Origin: Pseudoalteromonas shioyasakiensis | GTDB lineage: Bacteria; Pseudomonadota; Gammaproteobacteria; Enterobacterales; Alteromonadaceae | Reading direction: 5' to 3' | Length of the DNA stretch: 42,234 bases | NCBI RefSeq assembly: GCF_022398475.1 | Contig: NZ_JAKEVM010000022.1 | Location: 1-42,234 of the forward strand | In this document: piece by piece, positions 23,852 to 33,931 of the stretch | How positions within the stretch are numbered: the stretch's first letter is position 1 | Layout of the letters: each line of letters begins with the position of its first letter | Translations under genes and position numbers: made by a program | The notes under the pieces: generated by a model | Told to the model about the DNA's origin: nothing | The model's database searches: none | Seen by the model: only the letters and a program-made list of their open reading frames with translations

Positions 23852-26302
23852 ATGCGTATCATTAATCGTTGTTTAAATTTCATTTCTGCCGGTATGAACC
23901 GCTTGTTTGTAAAAAGTAAGGTGTTGCCAGAGAATCCGATTGAACAATACAACCTAAACCCAGCCAACCCTACTTTTTATATTGTTAGGCTAAATGCACG
24001 CTCTGATTTAGCTGCACTGGCAAGGGTATGTAAAAAATACGGCTTACCTAACCCGACCGAAGAGCAGTTATTAGGTAATGCAGAACTTGATCGCTTTATC
24101 GGTATTCAAAACCCACCACCGCTATTTGGTAATAAAAGCAAACCAAGCAATGCCCTGCAGCAAGGCAAACAAATTATTGACCACCTGATGCAATCAGGTG
24201 AGAAAAACGTCCAAGTGATCCCGGTGACGATTTTATGGGGTCGTAATCCGGGTAAAGAAAAGCCAGGTTTAGGTACTTTGGTGTCTCATTCATTAACACC
24301 TAGCTGGTTTCGTAAATTCTTTGTGTTGCTATTTTCTGGGCGCGATAACTTTATTCGCTTTAGTCAGCCGCTCGATTTATCGTTATTGGTCAATGAAAAA
24401 GCTGAGGTTGATGAGCTACCGCATAAACTATTACGTGTAGCCCGCGTGCACTTTCGTCGTCAAAAATTGGCAGCGACAGGCCCGAAAATGCCATCACGTG
24501 AGCAGCTATTTAATTCGCTACTTGCCTCACCAACAATAAAAAAAGCAATTCAAATAGAAGCGAAAGAAAAAAACATCAGCCAAGAGCAAGCTCGCCAAAA
24601 TGCGCTGAAGCTACTTGATGAGATTGCCGCCAATTATAGCGATGCCACCATTCGTGTTGCAGACCGTATTTTAACTTGGCTGTGGAATAAGCTTTATAAT
24701 GGGATTGATATTAAGTTTTCTGAGCAGGTGCATGAGCTTACAGATAAAGGCCACGAAATTATCTATATGCCATGTCACCGATCGCATATGGATTACTTAT
24801 TGCTGACCTATTCTATTTACCATTTAGGGTTAGTTCCGCCACATATCGCTGCGGGTATTAACTTAAACTTCTTCCCGGCAGGAGGGATTTTCCGTCGCAG
24901 TGGTGCTTTCTTTATTCGCCGCTCATTCGCGGGCAATAAATTGTATTCGTCAGTATTTAAAGAGTACCTGAGCCAGTTATTTATCAAAGGCTATTCAGTA
25001 AAGTTTTACACTGAAGGTGGTCGTAGCCGTACTGGTCGGTTGTTACCGCCAAAAACAGGTATGCTCGCCATGACATTACAAGCCATGTTACGTGGCATAG
25101 ACCGCCCTATTTCAATTGTGCCTGTATACATTGGTTATGAGCACGTAATGGAAATTAATACTTACTTAAAAGAGCTTGCCGGTAACGATAAAAAAGGTGA
25201 GTCGGTATTAGGTATCTTTAAGGCAATTAAAAACCTTAAAAACTATGGTCGTGGTTATTTAAACTTTGGCGACCCTATATCGATAAACCAATATCTCAAT
25301 GATCAACAACCTGATTGGCGAGAGTCGATTCACCCAACTGATGTTCAGAAACCACAATGGCTTGGACCACAAGTCGCTAACCTCGCTGATAAGGTAATGG
25401 TTAATATTAATAGCGCCGCTGCACTCAATGCAGTGAATCTACTTGCGATGATATTACTGGTAAATGATAAACACGCGCTAAGTAAACCTAAGCTGATTGC
25501 TCAGCTTGAGTTTTATTTACATTTACAACGTAGCGCAAGCTACAGTGAAAAGGTGACCACACCAGACGAAAACGCCGAGCAGCTATTAGAGCATGCACTT
25601 AAACTTAATAAGTTTGATGTGATCAGTGACGAGTTTGGCGAAATTATCGCGATTAACGATAAAGAAAAAACACTGTTCAACTACTACCGTAATAACGTGT
25701 TGCACTTATTTGCAGTACCGAGCTTATTGGCGCTGCATTTATTCAAAGCACATCAAACTACCATGGCTGATTGCCAAGCCTTGATTGCACGTTTTTACCC
25801 GTTGTTTGCCAAAGAGTGGTTCTTGCATGAGTTAGATGAAAACTACATTACTCGCGTACTCGCAAGCTTCGTTGATCAAGACCTGATTGAAATTGATGGC
25901 GATAATATCAAGATCACTAACAGCAACGACTGCTTAGCGAAACTCGAAATGCTCGGTCGTGCCCTAAGCTTAACACTACAACGCTACGCTATCGTGGTTG
26001 GTTTTATTCAAACTAGCAGTGGTATTGAGCGTGAAGAACTTGAACATGAAAGCCAAGTGTTAGCAGAGCGCTTAGGCACCTTGCACGGCATTAAAACCCC
26101 TGAGTTCTTCGACAAAAAAGTACTTATTGGTTTTATTTCAAGCTTGCGAGAGCAAAAGCTAATTACCGAAACAGAGCAAGGCTTAACGGGCAGCAATGAG
26201 CTGTGTGAAGTGTATTTATATCTTAAAGCATTGCTGCCAGCACGGGTCTGGCAGTCAATTGACGATATAGTGCAAAGCCAAGCTCAGCACATAAAAGATT
26301 AA
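23852..26302 (+). CDS. plsB: Glycerol-3-phosphate acyltransferase
   Basis: PlsB is the inner-membrane enzyme that acylates sn-glycerol 3-phosphate, the first step of phospholipid synthesis. The acyltransferase motifs are clear: HRSHMD (H309, D314), then [14 protein letters not shown], the substrate motif [17 protein letters not shown] and [11 protein letters not shown]. At 816 residues it is the length of E. coli PlsB (about 807). I start at the ATG directly after an in-frame TTG. Divergent from rpsJ and convergent with tesB, with stop codons overlapping by 4 bases. Confidence 0.97.
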   Translation: MRIINRCLNFISAGMNRLFVKSKVLPENPIEQYNLNPANPTFYIVRLNARSDLAALARVCKKYGLPNPTEEQLLGNAELDRFIGIQNPPPLFGNKSKPSNALQQGKQIIDHLMQSGEKNVQVIPVTILWGRNPGKEKPGLGTLVSHSLTPSWFRKFFVLLFSGRDNFIRFSQPLDLSLLVNEKAEVDELPHKLLRVARVHFRRQKLAATGPKMPSREQLFNSLLASPTIKKAIQIEAKEKNISQEQARQNALKLLDEIAANYSDATIRVADRILTWLWNKLYNGIDIKFSEQVHELTDKGHEIIYMPCHRSHMDYLLLTYSIYHLGLVPPHIAAGINLNFFPAGGIFRRSGAFFIRRSFAGNKLYSSVFKEYLSQLFIKGYSVKFYTEGGRSRTGRLLPPKTGMLAMTLQAMLRGIDRPISIVPVYIGYEHVMEINTYLKELAGNDKKGESVLGIFKAIKNLKNYGRGYLNFGDPISINQYLNDQQPDWRESIHPTDVQKPQWLGPQVANLADKVMVNINSAAALNAVNLLAMILLVNDKHALSKPKLIAQLEFYLHLQRSASYSEKVTTPDENAEQLLEHALKLNKFDVISDEFGEIIAINDKEKTLFNYYRNNVLHLFAVPSLLALHLFKAHQTTMADCQALIARFYPLFAKEWFLHELDENYITRVLASFVDQDLIEIDGDNIKITNSNDCLAKLEMLGRALSLTLQRYAIVVGFIQTSSGIEREELEHESQVLAERLGTLHGIKTPEFFDKKVLIGFISSLREQKLITETEQGLTGSNELCEVYLYLKALLPARVWQSIDDIVQSQAQHIKD

Positions 26303-27156
26303 CGCTGACGCATGACCCCTTCTTGGATCGTTGAGGCAACCAAATTGCCTTGACGGTCAAAGAACTGACCTCGCACCAAACCACGACCAGAGCTCGCACT
26401 TGGGCTATCAATCGAATATAAAATCCAATCGTCTAGTCTAAACGGGCGGTGAAACCACATTGCATGGTCAATCGTTGCAACCTGCATATTCGGCTGCATA
26501 AAAGATACGCCGTGCGGCTGTAATGCAGTTGGTAAAAACTCAAAGTCAGATGCGTACGCAAGTAAGTAATTATGAATGCGCTGATCGTCAGGCATCTCGC
26601 CATTAGCTTTAAACCAAATATGCTTAACGGGCTCCATTACTTGTGGTTTGAATGGGTTATGAAAAGTCACAGGACGCATTTCAATTGGCACTTCACGGAT
26701 GAACTTATTTCGAATTGGTTCAGGAATAAGCTCTGCATTTGCTTGGTAAAACTCAAGCGATGACTTTAATTCTTCAGGCTGAGGGACATCAGGCATCTGC
26801 GCTTGATGTGATAAGCCCTCTTCTTCACCTTGGAAAGAAGCGGTCATGTAAAAAATCGGCTTACCATATTGAATTGCTTTTACACGGCGAGTACTAAAAC
26901 TTTTACCATCACGGATATTCTCTACATCATAGACAATCGGCTTTGCAGCATCACCTGGGCGCAAAAAGTAAGAGTGTAAAGAGTGAACAATACGCCCTTG
27001 TGGTAATGTTTCTTTTGCGGCAGATAGAGCTTGGCCCATTACTTGGCCACCGAATACAGCTCTAAATCCTAAATCTTGGCTTTGCCCGCGATACAAGCCT
27101 TGCTCAATCTCTTCTAACGACATTAATGACAGTAGGTCATCTAATACTTGGCTCAT
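26299..27156 (-). CDS. tesB: Acyl-CoA thioesterase II
   Basis: TesB hydrolyses medium- and long-chain acyl-CoA to fatty acid and CoA. The double-hotdog protein of 285 residues shows [37 protein letters not shown] and the second-half [21 protein letters not shown], with the conserved active-site aspartate in DHAMWFH. GAGGA lies upstream of the ATG. Its 3' end overlaps that of plsB on the opposite strand. Confidence 0.95.
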   Translation of the reverse strand: MSQVLDDLLSLMSLEEIEQGLYRGQSQDLGFRAVFGGQVMGQALSAAKETLPQGRIVHSLHSYFLRPGDAAKPIVYDVENIRDGKSFSTRRVKAIQYGKPIFYMTASFQGEEEGLSHQAQMPDVPQPEELKSSLEFYQANAELIPEPIRNKFIREVPIEMRPVTFHNPFKPQVMEPVKHIWFKANGEMPDDQRIHNYLLAYASDFEFLPTALQPHGVSFMQPNMQVATIDHAMWFHRPFRLDDWILYSIDSPSASSGRGLVRGQFFDRQGNLVASTIQEGVMRQR

Positions 27157-27235
27157 TTATTTATCCTCAATCCCGACAAGCGTTTAATGATACTATAGAC
27201 TAATTGGAAGTAAATCTTTGTAAGAGCACCTCATT

Positions 27236-27697
27236 ATGGCTTATTGGCTTTTTAAAACCGAACCCGATGCATTTTCAATTGATGATCTAAAAAACGCACC
27301 TGAGCAAACCTCTATGTGGGATGGCGTGCGTAATTATCAAGCCCGCAACTTTCTGCGCGATGGTATCAAGCAAGGTGACTTGGTGATGATTTATCATTCA
27401 AGTTGCAAACAGGTGGGTGTTGCAGGTATCGCTACGGTGACTCGCGAAGCTTATGCCGACCCAACACAGTTTGATTTAAATAGCGATTACTACGATGCTA
27501 AAGCAACTGCTGATAACCCGCGCTGGTTTGTAGTCGATGTGCAATACCAATCACACCTTAAAAAGCTAGTTAGCCTGCAGGCGATTAAAGCCAATGAGTC
27601 AATTACCGAAATCGCCCTTAAAAAAGGTGGTCGATTGTCAGTAATGCCTGTCACCGAACATGACTGGCAACAGATCATCGCAATGAGCGAGGGCTAA
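27236..27697 (+). CDS. EVE domain protein
   Basis: A 153-residue single-domain protein of the EVE (PUA-like) family, related to human THYN1. The signature is MAYWLFKTEPDAFSIDDL, WDGVRNYQARNFLRD, GDLVMIYHSSCKQVGVAGIATV and PRWFVVDVQY. EVE domains bind modified bases in DNA or RNA; stand-alone bacterial members are common housekeeping genes of uncertain role. Tandem with the next gene after 85 bases that include a TATAAT hexamer, so it is probably transcribed separately. Confidence 0.92.
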   Translation: MAYWLFKTEPDAFSIDDLKNAPEQTSMWDGVRNYQARNFLRDGIKQGDLVMIYHSSCKQVGVAGIATVTREAYADPTQFDLNSDYYDAKATADNPRWFVVDVQYQSHLKKLVSLQAIKANESITEIALKKGGRLSVMPVTEHDWQQIIAMSEG

Positions 27698-27782
27698 GCA
27701 TATAAACTAGCGGCCATTTTTAATGAGCTGCTATTTTTGCTATAATTTTGCCCCTTTATTTTAGAGGTAACGTGGGGGATGT

Positions 27783-28814
27783 ATGAAATTATTGTATTGG
27801 TTAGAGGAATGGACCAATCTCCCACGCGATGAGCAACAAAGCCTTGTTCCTATGACTGGTGGTGATTTGCTCGGTGATGTTTATGTGAAATACCATATCA
27901 TTGATGCCAATAAGCCCCTGCTAATTACCTTCTCTCCTGCTGGAACAAATTATCAAGAACATGATATCAATGATGATTTTTCGCCTTGGGCTTATAAGCT
28001 CGCGAAAAAGCAAGATGTGAATATCATCGCCTTTCAACATTTAGGCATTAGCAACTGGTTTAGGCACCGTAATCTGTTGTTTTTTATTGAACAGCTAGCA
28101 CCACTGATTAGTGGATTTAAAGAGCGATTAGGTTATGGTTTGAGTCGAGGAGGCTTTGCCGTTGGCGCCTTTGCCAATCTATTAAAGCTAGACAAGGTTT
28201 TACTCTTTCACCCAGTTAGCACAAAAAACAAAGAAAAAGCGCCATGGGATGACCGTTCAAGTACCGACATCGCGCAAAAATTTGATTGGAACGGTGACTA
28301 CCACGATTTAGATTTAGGCCATGCAAAGGGTTATATTATTTACGACCCAACGAATCGCATCGACCGAGCTCATGCTAAACGTTACCCACAACTAACCCAC
28401 TTACGCGTGTTTGGTATGGGCCATAGTGTTCATGCAACATATTTAAATAAGTTTGGTTTTTATAAAGATGTTGCTGTTGATTTTATTAGCCACCAGCAAG
28501 TTGATATAGCCCAATTCCGCCAGCAAACCAAAACGCTGCGCTTTAAAGAAGATTATTATCGTCGTCTAAATAAGGCAAACAAGAGTTCGCCACATCGTTT
28601 AGCCTTACTGAGCACCGCGCATACAATTTTAGCTGAAGAAAAAGCCGAGCACATGCAAGAGCAAAAAGATGCGATTGATGTGCAACCGCTGATTGATGTT
28701 GCAATCAAACATCAAGATGAGCACCCAAACGATGCAATTAAGGTCTTAGAAGTGGCTCAGCAACTCTCACCCGATGATCCTGTGATAGACCATAAACTAA
28801 AACAGTTGAAATGA
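27783..28814 (+). CDS. Alpha/beta-hydrolase-like protein with helical C-terminus
   Basis: I do not recognise a named family. The 343-residue protein has an alpha/beta-hydrolase core: PLLITFSPAGTNYQ, a nucleophile elbow YGLSRGGFAVGAF (S121) and GMGHSVHATY, which could supply the catalytic His. GYIIYDPTNRIDR may supply an acid residue. The last about 60 residues are helical and TPR-like (VAIKHQDEHPNDAIKVLEVAQQLSPDDP). No signal peptide is visible, so it should be cytoplasmic. Similar cores occur in proteins linked to polysaccharide genes, but nothing nearby supports such a role. Confidence 0.6.
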   Translation: MKLLYWLEEWTNLPRDEQQSLVPMTGGDLLGDVYVKYHIIDANKPLLITFSPAGTNYQEHDINDDFSPWAYKLAKKQDVNIIAFQHLGISNWFRHRNLLFFIEQLAPLISGFKERLGYGLSRGGFAVGAFANLLKLDKVLLFHPVSTKNKEKAPWDDRSSTDIAQKFDWNGDYHDLDLGHAKGYIIYDPTNRIDRAHAKRYPQLTHLRVFGMGHSVHATYLNKFGFYKDVAVDFISHQQVDIAQFRQQTKTLRFKEDYYRRLNKANKSSPHRLALLSTAHTILAEEKAEHMQEQKDAIDVQPLIDVAIKHQDEHPNDAIKVLEVAQQLSPDDPVIDHKLKQLK

Positions 28815-28840
28815 TACAGCTGCTGTCAGCTTGAGGTAAG

Positions 28841-29053
28841 TTAACCCTTAGGTTTTACTTTACGGTGTTTTTTGACCCGCCCGTGTTTAGGGATGATTGT
28901 TAAATACATTACTAAAGCTAACCACGAAAAGAAGATGATACCGATTAACCAAGCATTCTTTTCGTGGCCTTGTGTGCGTTTACTATTGAGTACAATGACC
29001 ACAGGTAAAATGTAGGCACTGAGTACAATAATTAAAAACACAACTTCGTTCAT
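28841..29053 (-). CDS. Small membrane protein with PLDc_N-like domain (70 aa)
   Basis: Two membrane helices (EVVFLIIVLSAYILPVVIVL and NAWLIGIIFFSWLALVMYLTII) flank a short basic loop, and the tail is very basic (KHGRVKKHRKVKPKG). This is the layout of the cardiolipin-synthase N-terminal-like (PLDc_N) or superinfection-immunity-like small proteins. I start at the ATG, since the longer TTG form adds three residues. It lies 43 bases downstream of the potassium channel gene on the same strand and may share its transcript. Confidence 0.6.
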   Translation of the reverse strand: MNEVVFLIIVLSAYILPVVIVLNSKRTQGHEKNAWLIGIIFFSWLALVMYLTIIPKHGRVKKHRKVKPKG

Positions 29054-29096
29054 AAATACCAATTCGCTTAATTAAAAGTATTATTGCGGATTGGTA

Positions 29097-30161
29097 CTAT
29101 ACCAACGCAGACCAATCAACTTCGTCACTCAAAACACGCTCCGCAGCAATATAATGCAAAATATCTCCCTCACTTACTACATAATCAAGTGGCGGGTTTA
29201 AGTCCATATTTTTTGCACTCAAATTATGTGCTACACCCAGCAGTATAGCATCGTGACTATATTTAAAGTGATGAAACAGCTTGCCAAACTCCATTGCTTG
29301 CACGCCTTTTGGAATTGGTAAACTAAATTGAGTATCCCCATGTAGTGTCGATAACAGCTCTTCTTGCACACGGCTTGAACCTGGGTCTTGCATTGAGCGC
29401 ACTAATATCTCGGCTGACTTAGCACTGCTACATTCTACATTGTGGCAATGCTCATGTAGCATTTCGATTTTAGTTTCATCAGTAAAGTGTGCGCTAATGT
29501 GGCACTGTTCATTGACCAACTTGCTAATACGCAGGGCTGTTGTAAACGTTTGGTCATCGTCTTGGCCATCAATAATAATTTTGTCGGCGCGATCAATGGC
29601 AATTCTTTTCAACTCATCTAAGTCAGTAAAGCTACTTAGACGAGCAAAATCAACCATAGGATTTGCTAAAAACGGATGTTCCATTTGCTCAGTAACCGCC
29701 AATAAAATACGACGATCTAAGCGTTTATGATCGGCCAAGATATAGTCAACCATCTTTTTAGTACGTGTATCATGCCAACCAAAAATAATAATGTGATTGT
29801 TTATATGTGCGAAGCTTTTATCACCCGTCATAGCGCGCCTAATTAAATAAGTTACTGTTTGCCCTGTTTTTCCTAACAGAACGCCAAATAATGCTAAACC
29901 AAAAGGTATTTGCAGTAATGCGACAATCCAACGGCCAAGCTCAGTGCTCGCGCTAAAATCGCCATAGCCAACTGTAGATGTAGTTACTACATAATAATAA
30001 AAATAAGTACTAAGTGGTGTGAGCGCTTGCTCTCCTGCAAGCATAAGCAGCCACCAAATAAGTAGCATATGCAAAAGCGTAGTAAATACCACAGCCTGCC
30101 AACTTACTTGATCAATGTGACTGCGAATAAGTACCACTAAACGATTAAATATATGATGCAT
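29097..30161 (-). CDS. Potassium channel with RCK (TrkA-N) domain
   Basis: A two-transmembrane potassium channel of 354 residues. Helix 1 (about 22-42), the pore with filter TVGYGD (63-68) and helix 2 (about 77-97) precede an RCK/TrkA-N domain starting HIIIFGWHDTRTKKMVDYIL. The RCK glycine pattern is G-W-H rather than GxGxxG, so nucleotide binding may be altered. A C-terminal TrkA-C-like part ends YVVSEGDILHYIAAERVL. It resembles Kch/MthK-type channels. Divergent from cheV. Confidence 0.9.
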   Translation of the reverse strand: MHHIFNRLVVLIRSHIDQVSWQAVVFTTLLHMLLIWWLLMLAGEQALTPLSTYFYYYVVTTSTVGYGDFSASTELGRWIVALLQIPFGLALFGVLLGKTGQTVTYLIRRAMTGDKSFAHINNHIIIFGWHDTRTKKMVDYILADHKRLDRRILLAVTEQMEHPFLANPMVDFARLSSFTDLDELKRIAIDRADKIIIDGQDDDQTFTTALRISKLVNEQCHISAHFTDETKIEMLHEHCHNVECSSAKSAEILVRSMQDPGSSRVQEELLSTLHGDTQFSLPIPKGVQAMEFGKLFHHFKYSHDAILLGVAHNLSAKNMDLNPPLDYVVSEGDILHYIAAERVLSDEVDWSALV

Positions 30162-30306
30162 AATCCTTGCGATTTATAGTGGAAGAAATTATCGATACGG
30201 TACTGTAATGCTTGCTCTTTGGCAACTGATGGAAAATTACTAATGCATGTCGATGAAAAATGATAGTAGACTATACTATCTCTGTATTAGGTGTTTAGGG
30301 TGAAAT

Positions 30307-31260
30307 ATGTCAGGTGTTCTTGCTTCCGTCGATAAGCGTACGCAACTGGTCGGTGAAAACCGCTTAGAGCTTTTACTATTTTACCTACACAGTCGCCACT
30401 TATTCGCTCTCAATGTGTTTAAAGTTAAAGAAGTGGTGAAGTTACCGCAAATTAGCAAAATTCCCCACGCCCACCCTAAAGTTTCTGGGGTTGTAAATAT
30501 TCGTGGCGAATCAATTCCGGTGATTGATTTGCGCAAAGCGATAAACATGCCTGAAGCTAAACACATCGAAGATACAAACCTCGTTATCACTGAATACAAT
30601 CGTACCGTGCAAGGCTTTTTAATTGGTAAAGTTGATCAAATCATCAATATGACATGGTCAGATATTATGCCGCCACCAACTGCAATTGGTAAAAATCATT
30701 ACCTAACAGCCTTAACTAAAGTAAAACGCGATGGCCAAGAGCAGCTGGTTGAAATTATCGATGTAGAAAAAGTGCTCGCCGAAATCGTTGAGTACGAAGT
30801 TCAAATATCTGAAGACATTCTAGATAAAAGCATCGTGAACGAGTTTGCAGGCCGCAAAATTCTTCACGCCGATGATTCGCCAACTGCTCGTAAGCAAGTA
30901 AGCGATACCTTGTCGCAACTTGGCATCGAAATCATACCTGCTCGTAACGGACTTGAAGCACTCGAAATGCTAAAAGGCTGGGCTGATCAAGGCAAAGATG
31001 TTGAGAAAGAGCTACTCATGGTGATCACCGATGCTGAAATGCCAGCAATGGATGGCTACCGTTTAACACACGAAATTCGTAACGACACCCGAATGAAGAA
31101 CCTACATATTGTGCTTAATACATCTTTGAGTGGTAGCTTTAACCAAGCTTTAGTTGAGAAGGTTGGCTGTAATGCCTTCTTATCAAAATTCCAGCCAATA
31201 CTATTAGTAGAAGAAGTTCAAGCCCGCTTAAAAGCCGTGCTAGAGCAAGATTCACAGTAA
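30307..31260 (+). CDS. cheV: Chemotaxis coupling protein CheV
   Basis: CheV couples chemoreceptors to CheA and adapts the signal through a phosphorylatable receiver. The CheW-like domain spans about 15-165 (NVFKVKEVVKLPQISKIPHAHPKVSGVVNIRGESIPVIDLRK) and the receiver about 180-310, with HADDS and phosphoacceptor D242 (VITDAEMPAMDGY). The receiver ends NAFLSKFQP in place of the usual lysine motif. Length 317 is typical. It stands alone; a 7-bp palindrome (GATAGTA/TACTATC, 30262-30280) lies just upstream. Confidence 0.95.
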   Translation: MSGVLASVDKRTQLVGENRLELLLFYLHSRHLFALNVFKVKEVVKLPQISKIPHAHPKVSGVVNIRGESIPVIDLRKAINMPEAKHIEDTNLVITEYNRTVQGFLIGKVDQIINMTWSDIMPPPTAIGKNHYLTALTKVKRDGQEQLVEIIDVEKVLAEIVEYEVQISEDILDKSIVNEFAGRKILHADDSPTARKQVSDTLSQLGIEIIPARNGLEALEMLKGWADQGKDVEKELLMVITDAEMPAMDGYRLTHEIRNDTRMKNLHIVLNTSLSGSFNQALVEKVGCNAFLSKFQPILLVEEVQARLKAVLEQDSQ

Positions 31261-31375
31261 GCGCATTTAGCATCAGTTTTTAAAGGCATAAGCTAAAGCA
31301 ACGACGTCGCAATTTGCCAATCATCGTTAATCATGATTTATTGGCATTATCGATTCCACGACAACAATAAAAACT

Positions 31376-32689
31376 ATGCTAAATCGCGTTGCTAAACCAT
31401 TCACTAAACTAGTAGAGCGTTATCTACCCGACCCGTTTGTATTTGTTATATTACTCACCTTGCTGAGCTTTATCGTTGCGAGCCTCTTTACGCCGTCAAC
31501 GCCCACGCAAGTGCTCGCGGCTTGGGGTGGTGGATTTTGGAACCTATTACAATTTGCCATGCAAATGCTGCTAGTGCTGCTAACGGGCTACATGCTAGCG
31601 AGCACCCCGGTAATGCGCAGTATACTCAACAAACTCGCGACTCTTGCCAACAGCCCTGCTAAAGCGATCATACTCGTTACAATCGTGTCTTTATTAGCAA
31701 GCTGGCTAAATTGGGGCTTTGGTTTAGTGATTGGCGCTTTGTTCGCCAAAGCAATTGCGAAACATACCCGCGTTGATTACCGTTTGTTAGTGGCCAGTGC
31801 CTATTCGGGTTTTATTGTTTGGCATGGCGGCTTAGCCGGTTCAGTGCCGCTGACAATCGCAACCGATGGCCACTTTGCAGAGCAAAGTATTGGGGTAATA
31901 GGCACCGAAAACACGATTTTTTCGGCATTTAATATCGCTATTGTTGTGGGCTTGTTTATCGTCATGCCGCTGGTAAATCGCTATATGTTGCCAAGCGAAA
32001 AAGACAGTGTTTATGTTGACCCCGCAAAGCTTGAAGATGAATCGCAGCAAGCAGATACGCCTACCCGCCCCGCCGAAGTAATTGAACATAGCCGTTTGCT
32101 AGGTATGGGGATAGGTGCTGTTGGTCTTGCCTATTTATTCTATTATTTTGTGTTAAACGGAGGCGGCTTAAACTTAAATAGCGTGATCGCTATTTTCTTA
32201 TTTAGCGCAATTTTACTGCATCAAACGCCGCATAATTTACTTAGCAGCTTACAGCAAGCAATCCCTAGTGGCGCTGGTATTGTGATTCAATTTCCCTTTT
32301 ATGCGGGGATCATGGCCATTATGGTAAAAACGGGACTTGCTCAACAAATATCGGAAGGATTTATTGCCATTGCAACAGCCGAAACGCTGCCATTTTGGAG
32401 CTTTTTAAGTGCAGGGTTTGTGAATATTTTTGTGCCGTCAGGCGGCGGCCAATGGGCAGTGCAAGCGCCGATTGTCATTCCTGCAGCACAAACACTTGGC
32501 GCGGATATGCCACGGGTGGCTATGGCTGTCGCATGGGGCGATGCTTGGACTAACCTTATTCAGCCGTTCTGGGCACTCCCCGTACTTGCTATTGCCGGCT
32601 TAAAAGCCAAAGACATCATGGGCTTTTGTCTTGTGCAGCTGATCATCACCGGCGTGTTTATATCGTTAATACTGAGTTTTTACCCTTAA
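31376..32689 (+). CDS. Short-chain fatty acid transporter (AtoE family)
   Basis: A 437-residue inner-membrane carrier with about 11-12 helices. Recognisable stretches are LNRVAKPFTKLVERYLPDPFVFVILLTLLSF, LASWLNWGFGLVIGALFAK, SGFIVWHGGLAGSVPLT and NIFVPSGGGQWAVQAPIVIPAA, characteristic of AtoE/TIGR00366 short-chain fatty acid transporters. No ato or acetate utilisation genes are adjacent. Convergent with the site-2 protease gene across a 16-bp perfect hairpin. Confidence 0.88.
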   Translation: MLNRVAKPFTKLVERYLPDPFVFVILLTLLSFIVASLFTPSTPTQVLAAWGGGFWNLLQFAMQMLLVLLTGYMLASTPVMRSILNKLATLANSPAKAIILVTIVSLLASWLNWGFGLVIGALFAKAIAKHTRVDYRLLVASAYSGFIVWHGGLAGSVPLTIATDGHFAEQSIGVIGTENTIFSAFNIAIVVGLFIVMPLVNRYMLPSEKDSVYVDPAKLEDESQQADTPTRPAEVIEHSRLLGMGIGAVGLAYLFYYFVLNGGGLNLNSVIAIFLFSAILLHQTPHNLLSSLQQAIPSGAGIVIQFPFYAGIMAIMVKTGLAQQISEGFIAIATAETLPFWSFLSAGFVNIFVPSGGGQWAVQAPIVIPAAQTLGADMPRVAMAVAWGDAWTNLIQPFWALPVLAIAGLKAKDIMGFCLVQLIITGVFISLILSFYP

Positions 32690-32692
32690 CAC

Positions 32693-32727
32693 GATATTAG
32701 GAAGTGTTAAAAACACTTCCTAATATC
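32693..32727. repeat. 16-bp perfect inverted repeat between convergent genes
   Basis: GATATTAGGAAGTGTT and its exact reverse complement are separated by three A. The hairpin begins 3 bases after the transporter stop codon and ends 12 bases before the stop codon of the opposite gene. There is no T run, so it is not a standard terminator on either strand. It may block exonucleases or antisense transcription. Confidence 0.9.
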
Positions 32728-32739
32728 TGGCGGTGCATG

Positions 32740-33756
32740 CTAACTTGCTAAAATCTTCATTGGCAAGCTGAGGATTGGGCTTTCTGAGTCAGCAAAATGC
32801 ATCATTACTGCAACATGACCTGCAACAACCAGTGCGTACATTACCGCTGAAAAACCTTGTCCATAAGTATCGAGAGGGATGAGGTGTGAGTAGTGACGTC
32901 CGCGCCACTCAAAGATAATCTCAAGTGCTCCTACAAATAAGAAAAACACCAGTAGCATCAAGCCGAAGGTATAGCTTAACCACAAGCCAAATAACACGCC
33001 TAATAAACACACACTAAGGCCTATCCATGAACGCATCGAAAAACTAATGCTTTTAAGTACATGGCCGCCATCTAAGGGCAGAATAGGTAACAAGTTAAAT
33101 AGGTTTAACAGTGCACTAAGTACTGCCACACCGGCGAATATTTCCATTTCTGTGGCGTAGTAAAGCACCACTCCCAGCACTGAGGTAATTAAGCCAAAAG
33201 CGGGCCCCATGAGTGAGATCACCACATCTTGCCATCGCGTGGTAATTTTATCATCAGAAACAGCCAAACCACCGACAAAGGGAATAAGGTAAATACCTTT
33301 AGTTTTAATGCCAAAATATTTCATAGCGCGCACATGACCATATTCATGCACCACCAAGCAAGCAATTAGCATCAAGGCAAACTCGATTGAGAATAACCAC
33401 GCATAGCCTGCCACCGAAGCACCCGCTAAAGCCGCTTTCACGACTTTTGCACTTTTGAATAATTTAAAGCCCAGTGCCAGCAAACCAATAATGCCGCGTT
33501 TTGGTTCAGCTTCTTGTAACTCAGGTAAAGCAAGTTGGCTCACCTGCTGCTGGTTAACAAAGATTGCTAAGCTTTTTTCCTGCACTTTACTGGTATCAAG
33601 GCCAATACGCTGCCCCTGAAAATCAAACTCATAAAGTTCTGACTCTGGATTATCGAAGGCAATTGCTTGTTGTTGATGAAAAAGCTGAATTAACTGTGAG
33701 CCGTTTAAATGCAAAATAAAGGTTTCGTCTGCGAGGCTCAGCTGAAGTCTGACCAT
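32740..33756 (-). CDS. Site-2 protease family (M50) zinc metalloprotease
   Basis: A 338-residue membrane protease of the M50 family. An N-terminal soluble region (about 1-85) precedes several helices. The zinc motif is HEYGH (137-141) in VVHEYGHVRAMKYFG, and the third ligand is the Asp of LLPILPLDGGHVL (D229). Such proteases cut substrates within the membrane, often in envelope signalling. It lacks the PDZ domains of RseP, and no rsiA-like partner is adjacent, so the substrate is unknown. Confidence 0.85.
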   Translation of the reverse strand: MVRLQLSLADETFILHLNGSQLIQLFHQQQAIAFDNPESELYEFDFQGQRIGLDTSKVQEKSLAIFVNQQQVSQLALPELQEAEPKRGIIGLLALGFKLFKSAKVVKAALAGASVAGYAWLFSIEFALMLIACLVVHEYGHVRAMKYFGIKTKGIYLIPFVGGLAVSDDKITTRWQDVVISLMGPAFGLITSVLGVVLYYATEMEIFAGVAVLSALLNLFNLLPILPLDGGHVLKSISFSMRSWIGLSVCLLGVLFGLWLSYTFGLMLLVFFLFVGALEIIFEWRGRHYSHLIPLDTYGQGFSAVMYALVVAGHVAVMMHFADSESPILSLPMKILAS

Positions 33757-33931
33757 AGTTCTTATAAATACGAATAAAAAGTGCGGCTATTATACTGAGG
33801 CCTTACAAAATTACGAATTTCCTTTAGGTACAAGGAGGTATACTTTTCGCACCACAAAACAAGCAAAAAACATGACGAAACACCGTTTATCTACTACTTT
33901 TAACTATAGCGTTCTTGTTCATGGAGTGAAT

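Noticed and set aside
27236..28814. EVE protein and neighbour as a defence system
   Set aside because: No nuclease, helicase or methylase accompanies the stand-alone EVE gene, and the neighbour looks like an ordinary hydrolase.
28815..28832. AGCTGCTGTCAGCT as another heptad element
   Set aside because: AGCT spacing here is 10 bases, not 7, and there is no adjacent terminator of a translation operon.
30240..30306. Flagellar (sigma-28) promoter before cheV
   Set aside because: No TAAA-N15-GCCGATAA-like match is visible; only a short GATAGTA palindrome is present.
31315..31352. TGCCAAT...ATTGGCA inverted repeat before the AtoE-type gene as a fatty-acid regulator site
   Set aside because: The arms are short with uneven spacing and do not match the FadR consensus I know.
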